Below, in pieces: positions 1-7,200 of a stretch of DNA of 38,830 nucleotides. The notes under the pieces were generated by a model. It was given only the letters and a program-made list of their open reading frames with translations, was not told the DNA's origin and did no database searches. The stretch comes from Candidatus Vogelbacteria bacterium. Its GTDB lineage: Bacteria > Patescibacteriota > Minisyncoccia > Phycocordibacterales > XYD1-FULL-46-19. The position numbers and the translations under genes were made by a program. Every line of letters begins with the position of its first letter. The first letter of the stretch is position 1. The stretch is from positions 1 through 38,830 of the forward strand of contig JACPIA010000010.1 in NCBI GenBank assembly GCA_016188295.1, in the 5' to 3' direction.

Positions 1-145
1 ACCAAGAAGTACCATTTCTGCCTGACCTTTGGCGGGTATGTCGCTGTTTGATTTTTGTTTGCCATACGGGTGCGATTAAAGATGATTAACCTTTGTCACC
101 CCAATCTAGCAGGAATGTCACCTCATATGGTTAACTGTACAGTGG

Positions 146-174
146 TTGACTTTTTAAGTATACGGGTGTATAAT
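146..174 (+). promoter_or_regulatory. Sigma70-like promoter of cassette 1 (TTGACT-N17-TATAAT)
   Basis: ttgact 146-151, 17-nt spacer, tataat 169-174; ~50 bp around it is nearly identical to 2439-2490. Confidence 0.8.
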
Positions 175-205
175 AATAGTATAGTTCTTTGATAAGACTT
201 GCGAT

Positions 206-255
206 TGGTCATAGCGAAAAGCGGCTTAAACCTAGGCCATTCCTCGCTATGACCA
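206..255 (+). promoter_or_regulatory. 5'UTR hairpin of cassette 1
   Basis: Perfect 12-bp inverted repeat tggtcatagcga (206-217) / tcgctatgacca (244-255) between promoter and start codon. Confidence 0.55.
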
Positions 256-324
256 CACAGGCCATGGTTCCTCCTCGGATGAGAGGAAAACGAAACGGGC
301 AAATTCGCCCAAGGAGATACAATC

Positions 325-993
325 ATGAGCACAGAATTCGCGATTGCGGACGTTCTGCCTGGCAAGCTGAACGCATTGGTCAAAAACCTGATGCGTCAGA
401 CTGGGCAAACCGATCCGAACGAAGCGGTTCGTCTCGTCAACTCGGGTGAATGGGTGGTCTCGCGACCGATCCGTTCGTGGCGTGAACAAGACGGCGTCAT
501 CTACTTCTCGGTCACCAGCGATGGCACGACCGGCGAAGACTGGATCACCCGGCTCAAGAACAAAGGTTTCCGCGTCGGAGACTACGCCAAGCAGGTGCTC
601 CGTTCGCCGGACTTCAAGCCGACCAACGGCGCGACGACCGAAGTCGCCGTTCTCAAGGGCATGCTCTTCGAGGACAACGATCGGATCACGAAGAAGATTC
701 GCGCCGAGGCCGACAAGCGCAAGCTCTCGAAGCCGAACGCCGAACTGGCCTACCTGATCCGTGACACGTTCACGGACGAGCAACTGGAACAGATGGGGTT
801 GTGGTACATCGTCACGATGCACGAACCCATCAACGATTCCGACGACGATCCGAGCTTGCTGGTCGCGAGCTGTTACGATGATGGTCGCTGGTTGGACGCG
901 TGCTGCGACGATCCTGGTTACGGGTGGTTTCGTGGCAGCGGGTTCGCGTTCGTCGTTTCGCATCCGCCAGCTGGCGGAAGTCCTCAACACTAA
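325..993 (+). CDS. Hypothetical protein, CPR-type cassette family with 'LIRDTFTDEQLEQMGLWYIVTMHEPINDSD' core (copy 1)
   Basis: 222-aa ORF with aaggag RBS; C-terminal core nearly identical to ORF 2577-3293; flanked by shared promoter and terminator. Confidence 0.8.
   Translation: MSTEFAIADVLPGKLNALVKNLMRQTGQTDPNEAVRLVNSGEWVVSRPIRSWREQDGVIYFSVTSDGTTGEDWITRLKNKGFRVGDYAKQVLRSPDFKPTNGATTEVAVLKGMLFEDNDRITKKIRAEADKRKLSKPNAELAYLIRDTFTDEQLEQMGLWYIVTMHEPINDSDDDPSLLVASCYDDGRWLDACCDDPGYGWFRGSGFAFVVSHPPAGGSPQH
963..978. repeat. Palindrome TCCGCCAGCTGGCGGA
   Basis: Perfect 16-bp palindrome in the 3' end of the copy-1 ORF; related copies at 8428 and 38747. Confidence 0.75.
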
Positions 994-1028
994 GTCGCTT
1001 TGGACTCCGGTCCTTAGAAACTTAGTCC

Positions 1029-1068
1029 TTAGCCCTGTTCCGATCCGTCGGAGCAGGGCTAAATTTTT
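1029..1068 (+). terminator. Rho-independent terminator of cassette 1
   Basis: ttagccctgttccga-tccg-tcggagcagggctaa stem followed by a T-run; near-identical to 3297-3336. Confidence 0.85.
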
Positions 1069-1079
1069 GCATAATAAAT

Positions 1080-2096
1080 TTAATAATTTACCGTGCGTTG
1101 ATTATAGTTCGGGTCAACACATCTCATTCCTTTTCCAACTTTCTGCGATTCAAGAGGTGCACATTGCGTTGGATAATTATCTTCGCTCACGAGTTTTAAT
1201 GAATCTCCATCGAAATAGTAATATTCTGCTATCTTAATTTGGCTTGAGTTGCCAGTAAGCGCGTACACTTTCCCGTCAGCACTTACATCGGAAATCGCTA
1301 CGTAATCATCGTTGTAGTGATTTTCAACAGATGGCGTAATTTTCAAATTCAGTGCGTTATAAACTTTGTCGTAATCCGAGAGAGCTTTTCCACAGGTTAC
1401 GGTTACCGTACTTCGCCCCGGAGCTTGATATCCCCATTCGGATTTTAAAACAATATCATAAATGCTATCTCCTTTTTTGAAAGCAAATACCTGCAAAATA
1501 TCTTTGTTCGAAAAAGTTTTGAGCGGTAAAGTGTTAAGCGAATCAACCGCAAAACCGAGTTCTTTTGCTTTTTCATTTATTGATTGACTTATCAATTTAG
1601 AATCATTTTCAATGGCCGATGTAATAAAATCGTTTGAACGAAAATTATTCTGGTCTCCATAAACAGCTTGAACGCCATTTATGATTGGATAAGTTATAAA
1701 TGGCTCTGATGTATTCCTTTGCCAACGGAAACTGGTAATTACGTATGGATTCATCTGCATCACGCTCTGATTATCTGGCGATTGAATAGTCTTAGAAATA
1801 TAATCAGAAAGCTCAGAAAAGTTTCCGCAAGTAACAGTTGGGGTTGTTGGATTGTTATTATTGATGGTATTTTCAGGATTCTGTTGAACTTGATTTTGAG
1901 ATTGCGTGTTCGTTGGCGGATTAACTTTGCTATTTTTGTATAAATATATTCCGCCCACAATCAAAGCTATAAGAATTATTGCTCCACCAAAATTAACGGC
2001 AATTCTATTTTTTGGCTCAGGGGTTGGCGGCATTTGAGAATTTTCTGGCATTGGTTGGTTTAAATTTTGATTATCCATATTTTTATTATTTAACAT
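1080..2096 (-). CDS. Hypothetical single-pass membrane protein
   Basis: 338 aa; Pro/Asn-rich N-terminus, TM segment IAVNFGGAIILIALIVGGIYLY, Asn/Gln/Thr-rich linker, extracytoplasmic domain. Confidence 0.7.
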   Translation of the reverse strand: MLNNKNMDNQNLNQPMPENSQMPPTPEPKNRIAVNFGGAIILIALIVGGIYLYKNSKVNPPTNTQSQNQVQQNPENTINNNNPTTPTVTCGNFSELSDYISKTIQSPDNQSVMQMNPYVITSFRWQRNTSEPFITYPIINGVQAVYGDQNNFRSNDFITSAIENDSKLISQSINEKAKELGFAVDSLNTLPLKTFSNKDILQVFAFKKGDSIYDIVLKSEWGYQAPGRSTVTVTCGKALSDYDKVYNALNLKITPSVENHYNDDYVAISDVSADGKVYALTGNSSQIKIAEYYYFDGDSLKLVSEDNYPTQCAPLESQKVGKGMRCVDPNYNQRTVNY

Positions 2097-2166
2097 TTAA
2101 ACTCACTATATTACTTATAGTCTACTCCCCCCAACAATTTTCGCAATACTCCAGTGTTTGAGTAAT

Positions 2167-2193
2167 CATTGTCAAGGCGAGGCCTTGACAATG
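2167..2193. repeat. Perfect inverted repeat cattgtcaaggc-gag-gccttgacaatg
   Basis: 12-bp arms with 3-nt loop in the intergenic region. Confidence 0.7.
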
Positions 2194-2260
2194 GGCCCCA
2201 TGTAGAAATACAAGGGGTTTTACTTTTTGTTGTACAAAACCTTAACCCCCAAAGCGCACG

Positions 2261-2440
2261 CCCCGCCCTTCAGGGCGGGGGGTCTAGCCACATCTCGTTC
2301 TGCTTCCCAGTGCGATATACTCCAGATATGTCACCAAACGCGGTTTGGTGGTATGAATGTTGTCGCAGGTACGTGAATATATCAACAAGCAATGGGAAGC
2401 AGAACGGAACAGTGCAAGCTCCAGCCTTTAGGCCGGTGAG
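2261..2440. mobile_element. Candidate non-autonomous IS200/IS605-like (PATE/MITE-like) element or structured RNA
   Basis: Hairpin ccccgccc-ttca-gggcgggg (2261-2280) on the left and ccagcc-ttta-ggccgg (2421-2436) on the right; nested inverted repeats 2296-2309/2393-2406 (14 bp) and 2332-2339/2343-2350 (8 bp); no credible ORF. Confidence 0.4.
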
Positions 2441-2441
2441 G

Positions 2442-2470
2442 TTGACTTTTTAAGTATACGGGTGTATAAT
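2442..2470 (+). promoter_or_regulatory. Sigma70-like promoter of cassette 2 (TTGACT-N17-TATAAT)
   Basis: ttgact 2442-2447, 17-nt spacer, tataat 2465-2470; near-identical to 146-174 and flanks. Confidence 0.8.
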
Positions 2471-2576
2471 AGTGGTATAGTTCTTTGATAGTCTGCGAGG
2501 CTGTGGCGAAGAGTTCAGCACTAACCCAAGAGCATGCCGATAAGTCGGCGAGCTCACAACCAGAAAGGAACATGCT

Positions 2577-3293
2577 ATGAATAGCGAGTTCACATTGAGT
2601 CAGGGGGCCGGTCAGAAACTGGAGTTTGCCATCCAACGCAACGGAGGTACACCCGAAGATGTCGACTACTTGAGCACCGGCAACAACTTCCGCGCGGTCA
2701 CACTGTTGCGGACAGGAAAAGCCAAGCTCGTCGAAGTCACCGAAACGGGAAGCGAAATGGCCGTCATTCCGACGGCCCCAACCCTTCCCACCTGGATCGT
2801 CGACAACGAAGACAACATCCACTTCACGCTCACCTCGAATGGCTTCACCCGCGAACAGTGGGAACAGCACCTCGAGCGTCGTGGTTGGCGAATCGGCGAC
2901 TATGCACGTCAAATGTTGCGTCGCGCAAGTGAAGCGCCGACCGATGGCGTCACCTACAGCATCGTGGTGTGTCCGGGCAAGAAGATCAGCGACAGCAAAC
3001 GTGTCACGGATAATATTCGTGCGGCCGCCAACAAGAAAGGCTGGCTCAAGCCTCATTGGGAGGTCGCCTGCCTGATCCGCGACACGTTCACGGACGAGCA
3101 ACTGGAACAGATGGGTTTGTGGTACATCGTCACGATGCACGAACCCATCAACGATTCCGACGGCGATCCGAGCTTGCTGAACGCGAACCGTCGCGGCGAT
3201 GGTCGCTGGCTCTACGCGTCCCGCGGCAGGTCTGACTACAAGTGGTATCGTGACGGCGGGTTCGCGTTCGCCGTGTCGCAAGTTGGTCCTTAG
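2577..3293 (+). CDS. Hypothetical protein, same cassette family (copy 2)
   Basis: 238-aa ORF; N-terminus divergent from copy 1, C-terminal core LIRDTFTDEQLEQMGLWYIVTMHEPINDSDGDPSLL nearly identical at nucleotide level. Confidence 0.8.
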   Translation: MNSEFTLSQGAGQKLEFAIQRNGGTPEDVDYLSTGNNFRAVTLLRTGKAKLVEVTETGSEMAVIPTAPTLPTWIVDNEDNIHFTLTSNGFTREQWEQHLERRGWRIGDYARQMLRRASEAPTDGVTYSIVVCPGKKISDSKRVTDNIRAAANKKGWLKPHWEVACLIRDTFTDEQLEQMGLWYIVTMHEPINDSDGDPSLLNANRRGDGRWLYASRGRSDYKWYRDGGFAFAVSQVGP

Positions 3294-3296
3294 CCC

Positions 3297-3336
3297 TTAG
3301 CCCTGTTCCGATCCGTCGGAGCGGGGCTAAATTTTT
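3297..3336 (+). terminator. Rho-independent terminator of cassette 2
   Basis: ttagccctgttccga-tccg-tcggagcggggctaa plus T-run. Confidence 0.85.
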
Positions 3337-3347
3337 TATCAAACTAA

Positions 3348-3376
3348 TTGACATTCTAAGGGGTGCGCGGTATGCT
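3348..3376 (+). promoter_or_regulatory. Promoter of secE-nusG-rplK (TTGACA-N17-TATGCT)
   Basis: ttgaca 3348-3353, 17-nt G-rich spacer, tatgct 3371-3376, upstream of secE. Confidence 0.7.
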
Positions 3377-3422
3377 AACTATATCGCCCTCCGGGGCATT
3401 TTTAATTACTTTTAACTAATCT

Positions 3423-3599
3423 ATGAATATCGTTGCTTATATTAAAGAGACTAAAGCCGAGCTCTCCCACGTTAGTTGGGCTACGCGCGAGCAGGCGATA
3501 CAATATACTGCCTTAGTGATTTTAATCTCTTTGGCGGTTAGTGTTTACTTAGGTTTATTCGATTCGATTTTTAGTTTTATTTTAAAACTAATTATTTAA
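3423..3599 (+). CDS. secE: Preprotein translocase subunit SecE
   Basis: 58 aa MNIVAYIKETKAELSHVSWATREQAIQYTALVILISLAVSVYLGLFDSIFSFILKLII, directly upstream of nusG; below the ORF-track cutoff. Confidence 0.9.
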   Translation: MNIVAYIKETKAELSHVSWATREQAIQYTALVILISLAVSVYLGLFDSIFSFILKLII

Positions 3600-3606
3600 T
3601 AGATTT

Positions 3607-4152
3607 ATGGCGAAACAAGAACTTGATCAGGGTCGCAATTGGTACGCTATCCACACTTATGCTGGGTATGAGAATGCGGTCGCCCGTAACTTAAAACAGC
3701 GTATTGAGTCGCTTGGAATGGAGGATAAGATTTTTAATGTCATTGTCCCGACCGAGAAAAAGGTCAAAATCAAAAGTGGTAAGCGAGTGACCGAGGATGA
3801 GAAAATTTACCCTGGCTACGTTTTAGTAGATATGGTGGTAACCGATGGCTCTTGGTACGTGGTGCGCAATACCCCGCGGGTGACTGGTTTTATTGGCTCG
3901 GGGGTAGTACCCGTGCCACTAGAGACTAAGGAGGTCGAGGAGTTATTTAGCCGGATGGAGGGCTCAATACCTAGACATACTATTGACTTAGAGCTCGGCG
4001 AGGCGATTCAGATCACCGATGGGCCATTTAAGGACTTTGAGGGCAAGGTGAGTGAGATCGACAATGAGCGGGGTAAGGTTAAGGTGTTAGTCTCAATGTT
4101 TGGTCGCGAGACACCGGTGGAGCTTGACTTTCTACAAGTAAAAAGGATTTAA
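3607..4152 (+). CDS. nusG: Transcription termination/antitermination protein NusG
   Basis: [19 protein letters not shown]-terminus, [12 protein letters not shown], KOW motif ([15 protein letters not shown]). Confidence 0.97.
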   Translation: MAKQELDQGRNWYAIHTYAGYENAVARNLKQRIESLGMEDKIFNVIVPTEKKVKIKSGKRVTEDEKIYPGYVLVDMVVTDGSWYVVRNTPRVTGFIGSGVVPVPLETKEVEELFSRMEGSIPRHTIDLELGEAIQITDGPFKDFEGKVSEIDNERGKVKVLVSMFGRETPVELDFLQVKRI

Positions 4153-4162
4153 TACTGCATCC

Positions 4163-4585
4163 ATGGCAAAGAAAATCATTAAACAAGTCAAATTACAAAT
4201 CCCAGCTGGCAAAGCTAATCCGGCGCCGCCAGTCGGTCCGGCTTTAGGTCAGGCCGGGGTTAATATTGGTGAGTTTGTCCAACGCTTTAATGCGACTACC
4301 GCCCAATTAGGTAATGATATTATTCCGGTGATTATTTCCGTCTTTGATGATCGCAGTTTTGATTTTGTGTTAAAAACACCACCGGCTTCCAATTTAATTA
4401 CTAAGGCAGCCGGGATTGAGAAAGGTTCTGGTAAAAATAAAATCACTAAGGCTGGCACCATCACTCGCGCCCAAGTCCGCGAGATTGCCGAGAAAAAGTT
4501 GTCCGACCTAAACGCTCACGACGTCGCGCAGGCGATGAAGATTATTGAGGGTACCGCCCGCTCAATGGGGGTGGAGGTGAAGTAA
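4163..4585 (+). CDS. rplK: 50S ribosomal protein L11
   Basis: [29 protein letters not shown] signature; follows nusG. Confidence 0.97.
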   Translation: MAKKIIKQVKLQIPAGKANPAPPVGPALGQAGVNIGEFVQRFNATTAQLGNDIIPVIISVFDDRSFDFVLKTPPASNLITKAAGIEKGSGKNKITKAGTITRAQVREIAEKKLSDLNAHDVAQAMKIIEGTARSMGVEVK

Positions 4586-4689
4586 GTAGTTTTACTATAT
4601 TTTAAAAATATGATAGGAGTGAGGGTGGATTTTGGTGTTTGTAAACTAGTGTAACTACAACCTGAAGATAGAGGAAGGAGACAATAACA

Positions 4690-5295
4690 ATGAATCTTTG
4701 GAATGTAATACTGTCTTTGCAAGTCCCCATTATCCAACCTTGCGATCGGTATGTTAATAGCGAGGAGGAATTAGTAGAAGCAATAAAGGCTTTAAGACAA
4801 AGCCGGCTGAAGATTGTTTTAACGATGGGGACGTTTGATATGGCTCATATCGGACATGGACGCTACTTGCGAGAAGCTCGTTTGGCTGGGGATGTACTCA
4901 TTGTTGGTCTTGATGATGATGAGAAGTCTCGTCAACGCAAAGGTAAAAATAGGCCAGTGGTTCCTGAAAATGAGCGGCGGGAAATGATAGCTCATATGCG
5001 TTATGCTGATTTGATTATCATCAAACGTTACAATGAGCCCAAATGGCATCTCATCAAGCAAGTTCGTCCCGACGTGTTGATTGCTGTCGAAGGGACTTAC
5101 GAACCAGAGGATATCAAGGCTTTGGGAGAATTTTGTAGCGAGGTTAAAGTATTGCCCCGCCAAGCCGAGACTAGTACCAGTGCCAAGACTCGTCGTCTGG
5201 TGATGGGTGGGATTGATGCCTTGATTGCTAAACTGAAGCCGAGGCTTGAGGAGGTGATTGAGACATCTTATCAAGAAGTAATAAAGGAGGCATGA
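4690..5295 (+). CDS. Cytidylyltransferase-like / RfaE2 (HldE-C)-type adenylyltransferase
   Basis: MGTFDMAHIGHGRYLREARLAGDVLIVGLDDD with HxGH nucleotidyltransferase motif. Confidence 0.8.
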   Translation: MNLWNVILSLQVPIIQPCDRYVNSEEELVEAIKALRQSRLKIVLTMGTFDMAHIGHGRYLREARLAGDVLIVGLDDDEKSRQRKGKNRPVVPENERREMIAHMRYADLIIIKRYNEPKWHLIKQVRPDVLIAVEGTYEPEDIKALGEFCSEVKVLPRQAETSTSAKTRRLVMGGIDALIAKLKPRLEEVIETSYQEVIKEA

Positions 5296-5298
5296 GTG

Positions 5299-6132
5299 AT
5301 GGACAAGGTGATCATTGCTTATGTTCCGGTACTTCACGATGGCTATCGGCGTTTCTTTATGGCCCATCTACCAGAAGCTAGGGAATTGTGGTTGATTAAT
5401 CCAACTGATTTAGACCACAAACCTCTGCGCAAAGATGTCAGAGCACTAGAGATTCCTCTTGTTCTACAGGCCTTGAGATCTTGGGGGTTATTTGAACGAG
5501 TTGAGATTTTTAGGCCAGAGTTGCTGGTCGGACGGCAAGTTTCTTTGGCGATTATGTCGGAGGATGATGTCAGCCACCTCTTTGCTGAAAAGTATTTGGC
5601 GGGCATAGCGATAAGTTACGATACCTTTTTCTTGAGATGGGATCGGACAAAAGCCTTGGCAGTTCGACCAGTAAAAGCGGACATCTCCATTCGAGCGGTT
5701 GATATTAATCAGTATTTTGCCCTTCAATCCGTTAAGTTAGGAGAGCAAAGTGCTGATTGGTGGCGACAAGTTGGGGCGGTGGTAGTTAAAGATGGCCAAG
5801 TACTCCTTTCAGCTTGTAGTCAACATCTACCTGATATCCAACAACCGTATTACGATGGTGATCCAAGGGCGGAATTTAGCCAGGGGATTCATTTAGATCT
5901 GACTACCTCTGAGCATGCTGAAGCGGCGGTTGTTGCCGAAGCGGCTAGTGAGGGGATTGCTCTAAAGGGAACAGATATTTTTGTTTCCACCTTCCCTTGT
6001 CCGCCGTGTGCTAAATTGATAGCTCATGCTGGATTTCGCCGGATGTTGTACAGCGATGGTTACGGTGTTTTGGATGGAGAAAAGATTCTCCGTGAGTCCA
6101 GGGTGGAGATCGTTCAAGTGGTGTTTGCTTAA
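5299..6132 (+). CDS. Deoxycytidylate (dCMP) deaminase-like protein with N-terminal extension
   Basis: C-terminal zinc deaminase motifs HAEAAVVAEA and PCPPCAKLI; starts 3 nt after the upstream stop, good RBS (ggagg). Confidence 0.75.
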   Translation: MDKVIIAYVPVLHDGYRRFFMAHLPEARELWLINPTDLDHKPLRKDVRALEIPLVLQALRSWGLFERVEIFRPELLVGRQVSLAIMSEDDVSHLFAEKYLAGIAISYDTFFLRWDRTKALAVRPVKADISIRAVDINQYFALQSVKLGEQSADWWRQVGAVVVKDGQVLLSACSQHLPDIQQPYYDGDPRAEFSQGIHLDLTTSEHAEAAVVAEAASEGIALKGTDIFVSTFPCPPCAKLIAHAGFRRMLYSDGYGVLDGEKILRESRVEIVQVVFA

Positions 6133-6136
6133 TAAG

Positions 6137-6174
6137 GCCCGGCGCAATTTATTTTATTTGCGCCGGGCTATTTT
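6137..6174. terminator. Bidirectional terminator between convergent deaminase and HIT genes
   Basis: gcccggcgcaa (6137-6147) / ttgcgccgggc (6158-6168), 10-nt loop, followed by tatttt. Confidence 0.8.
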
Positions 6175-6630
6175 GTACCCCAATTTGATTTTTATAGATT
6201 TAGTATCCTTATGTCTTTTGCCTCCAGAGACAATATGCCCATGTAAGTGAGTAACGCTAGCCCCAGTGTAGTCGGTATTTCCAAACCGAATCATTAATAC
6301 CCCTCCATTAATTTTAAATTGGGTATTTACCCAGCCGGATAGACTGATCAGTTCTATACTTTCGTTTTTATTGATCTCACTGATTGTTTCAATATGTCTC
6401 TTGCAGATTATTAAAATGTGATGTTTTAGTCCGTTGTAAGGATTTTGGTTGGTGGTGATTAACCAATATTTACCTTCTTTTAAGATTGGTTCGGTATGGT
6501 ATTTTTTAAGATTAAGTTCACAAAAAGGGCAAACATTGTCGGTGTTTATTTTATAGAGGAGTTTTTTATAATCACCTGAGCGACTATGAGCCAGATTGAC
6601 GTGTTTACTACTTTTTCTCATGATTCCCAT
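6154..6630 (-). CDS. HIT family protein
   Basis: CPFC N-terminal motif; THLHGHIVSG (HxHxH) motif; start may be an internal Met. Confidence 0.85.
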   Translation of the reverse strand: MGIMRKSSKHVNLAHSRSGDYKKLLYKINTDNVCPFCELNLKKYHTEPILKEGKYWLITTNQNPYNGLKHHILIICKRHIETISEINKNESIELISLSGWVNTQFKINGGVLMIRFGNTDYTGASVTHLHGHIVSGGKRHKDTKSIKIKLGYKIARRK

Positions 6631-6662
6631 CTTAGCTCATTTATCGGATTAGTAAAATAAAA

Positions 6663-6685
6663 GGGCCGTACTCATGGTACGGCCC
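6663..6685 (-). terminator. Terminator of the thyA-folA operon
   Basis: gggccgtac / gtacggccc stem; on the minus strand followed by ttttattttact. Confidence 0.75.
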
Positions 6686-7187
6686 GGACATAATACAAGA
6701 AGGACATTTCGTATTCATCCTTTGGGTTTTTTATACCCTCATCGTCAAATACGAGTGTCCACTCTGGCCAGTTGATAGGAGGCATTATAACATTACCTTC
6801 CACTCGAGCATGAACTTTAGTTAAAACGATACTGGTGGCGTGTGGTAAAGCAAGTTTATAAACCTCAGCACCACCAGCCACAAACAACTTGCCACTAGGT
6901 GTCGCCACCTGCACCGCCTGGTTAAAGTCATTAACCACTAAGACATAGGGGTCTGGACGATAATCCAGATCTCGAGTAATAATGATATTGTCTCTACCGG
7001 GTAAGGGGCGGGACTCTGGCTGTATTGATTTGTAAGTATTTCGACCCATCAATACCGCGTGACCCATGGTGATGTCTCGGAAGCGGGCCATATCAGTAGG
7101 CAACTTCCAAGGTATAGAATTTTCATTTCCGATGACCGAATTTTCGGCTACCGCGGCAATAATCACAATCTCCATCTCCATCTCCAT
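6672..7187 (-). CDS. folA: Dihydrofolate reductase
   Basis: IIAAVAENSVIGNENSIPWKLPTDMARFRDITMGHAVLMGRNTYKSI; adjacent to thyA. Confidence 0.96.
   Translation of the reverse strand: MEMEMEIVIIAAVAENSVIGNENSIPWKLPTDMARFRDITMGHAVLMGRNTYKSIQPESRPLPGRDNIIITRDLDYRPDPYVLVVNDFNQAVQVATPSGKLFVAGGAEVYKLALPHATSIVLTKVHARVEGNVIMPPINWPEWTLVFDDEGIKNPKDEYEMSFLYYVRAVP
7170..7187 (-). repeat. 3x ATGGAG tandem hexamer at the folA start
   Basis: ctccat x3 on the plus strand; encodes MEMEME and supplies three in-frame ATGs. Confidence 0.8.
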
Positions 7188-7200
7188 CTTCGTCTCCTTC

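Noticed and set aside
247-990. 247-aa minus-strand ORF antisense to cassette 1
   Set aside because: Likely shadow ORF caused by GC-rich codon usage of the plus-strand gene; the plus strand has promoter, RBS and terminator
2382-3281. 299-aa minus-strand ORF antisense to cassette 2
   Set aside because: Same shadow-ORF effect; it shares IVDGFVHRDDVPQ-like peptides with the other antisense ORF only because the sense core is duplicated
4819-5367. 182-aa minus-strand ORF
   Set aside because: Antisense to the HIGH-motif nucleotidyltransferase; low-complexity His/Ser/Ile composition
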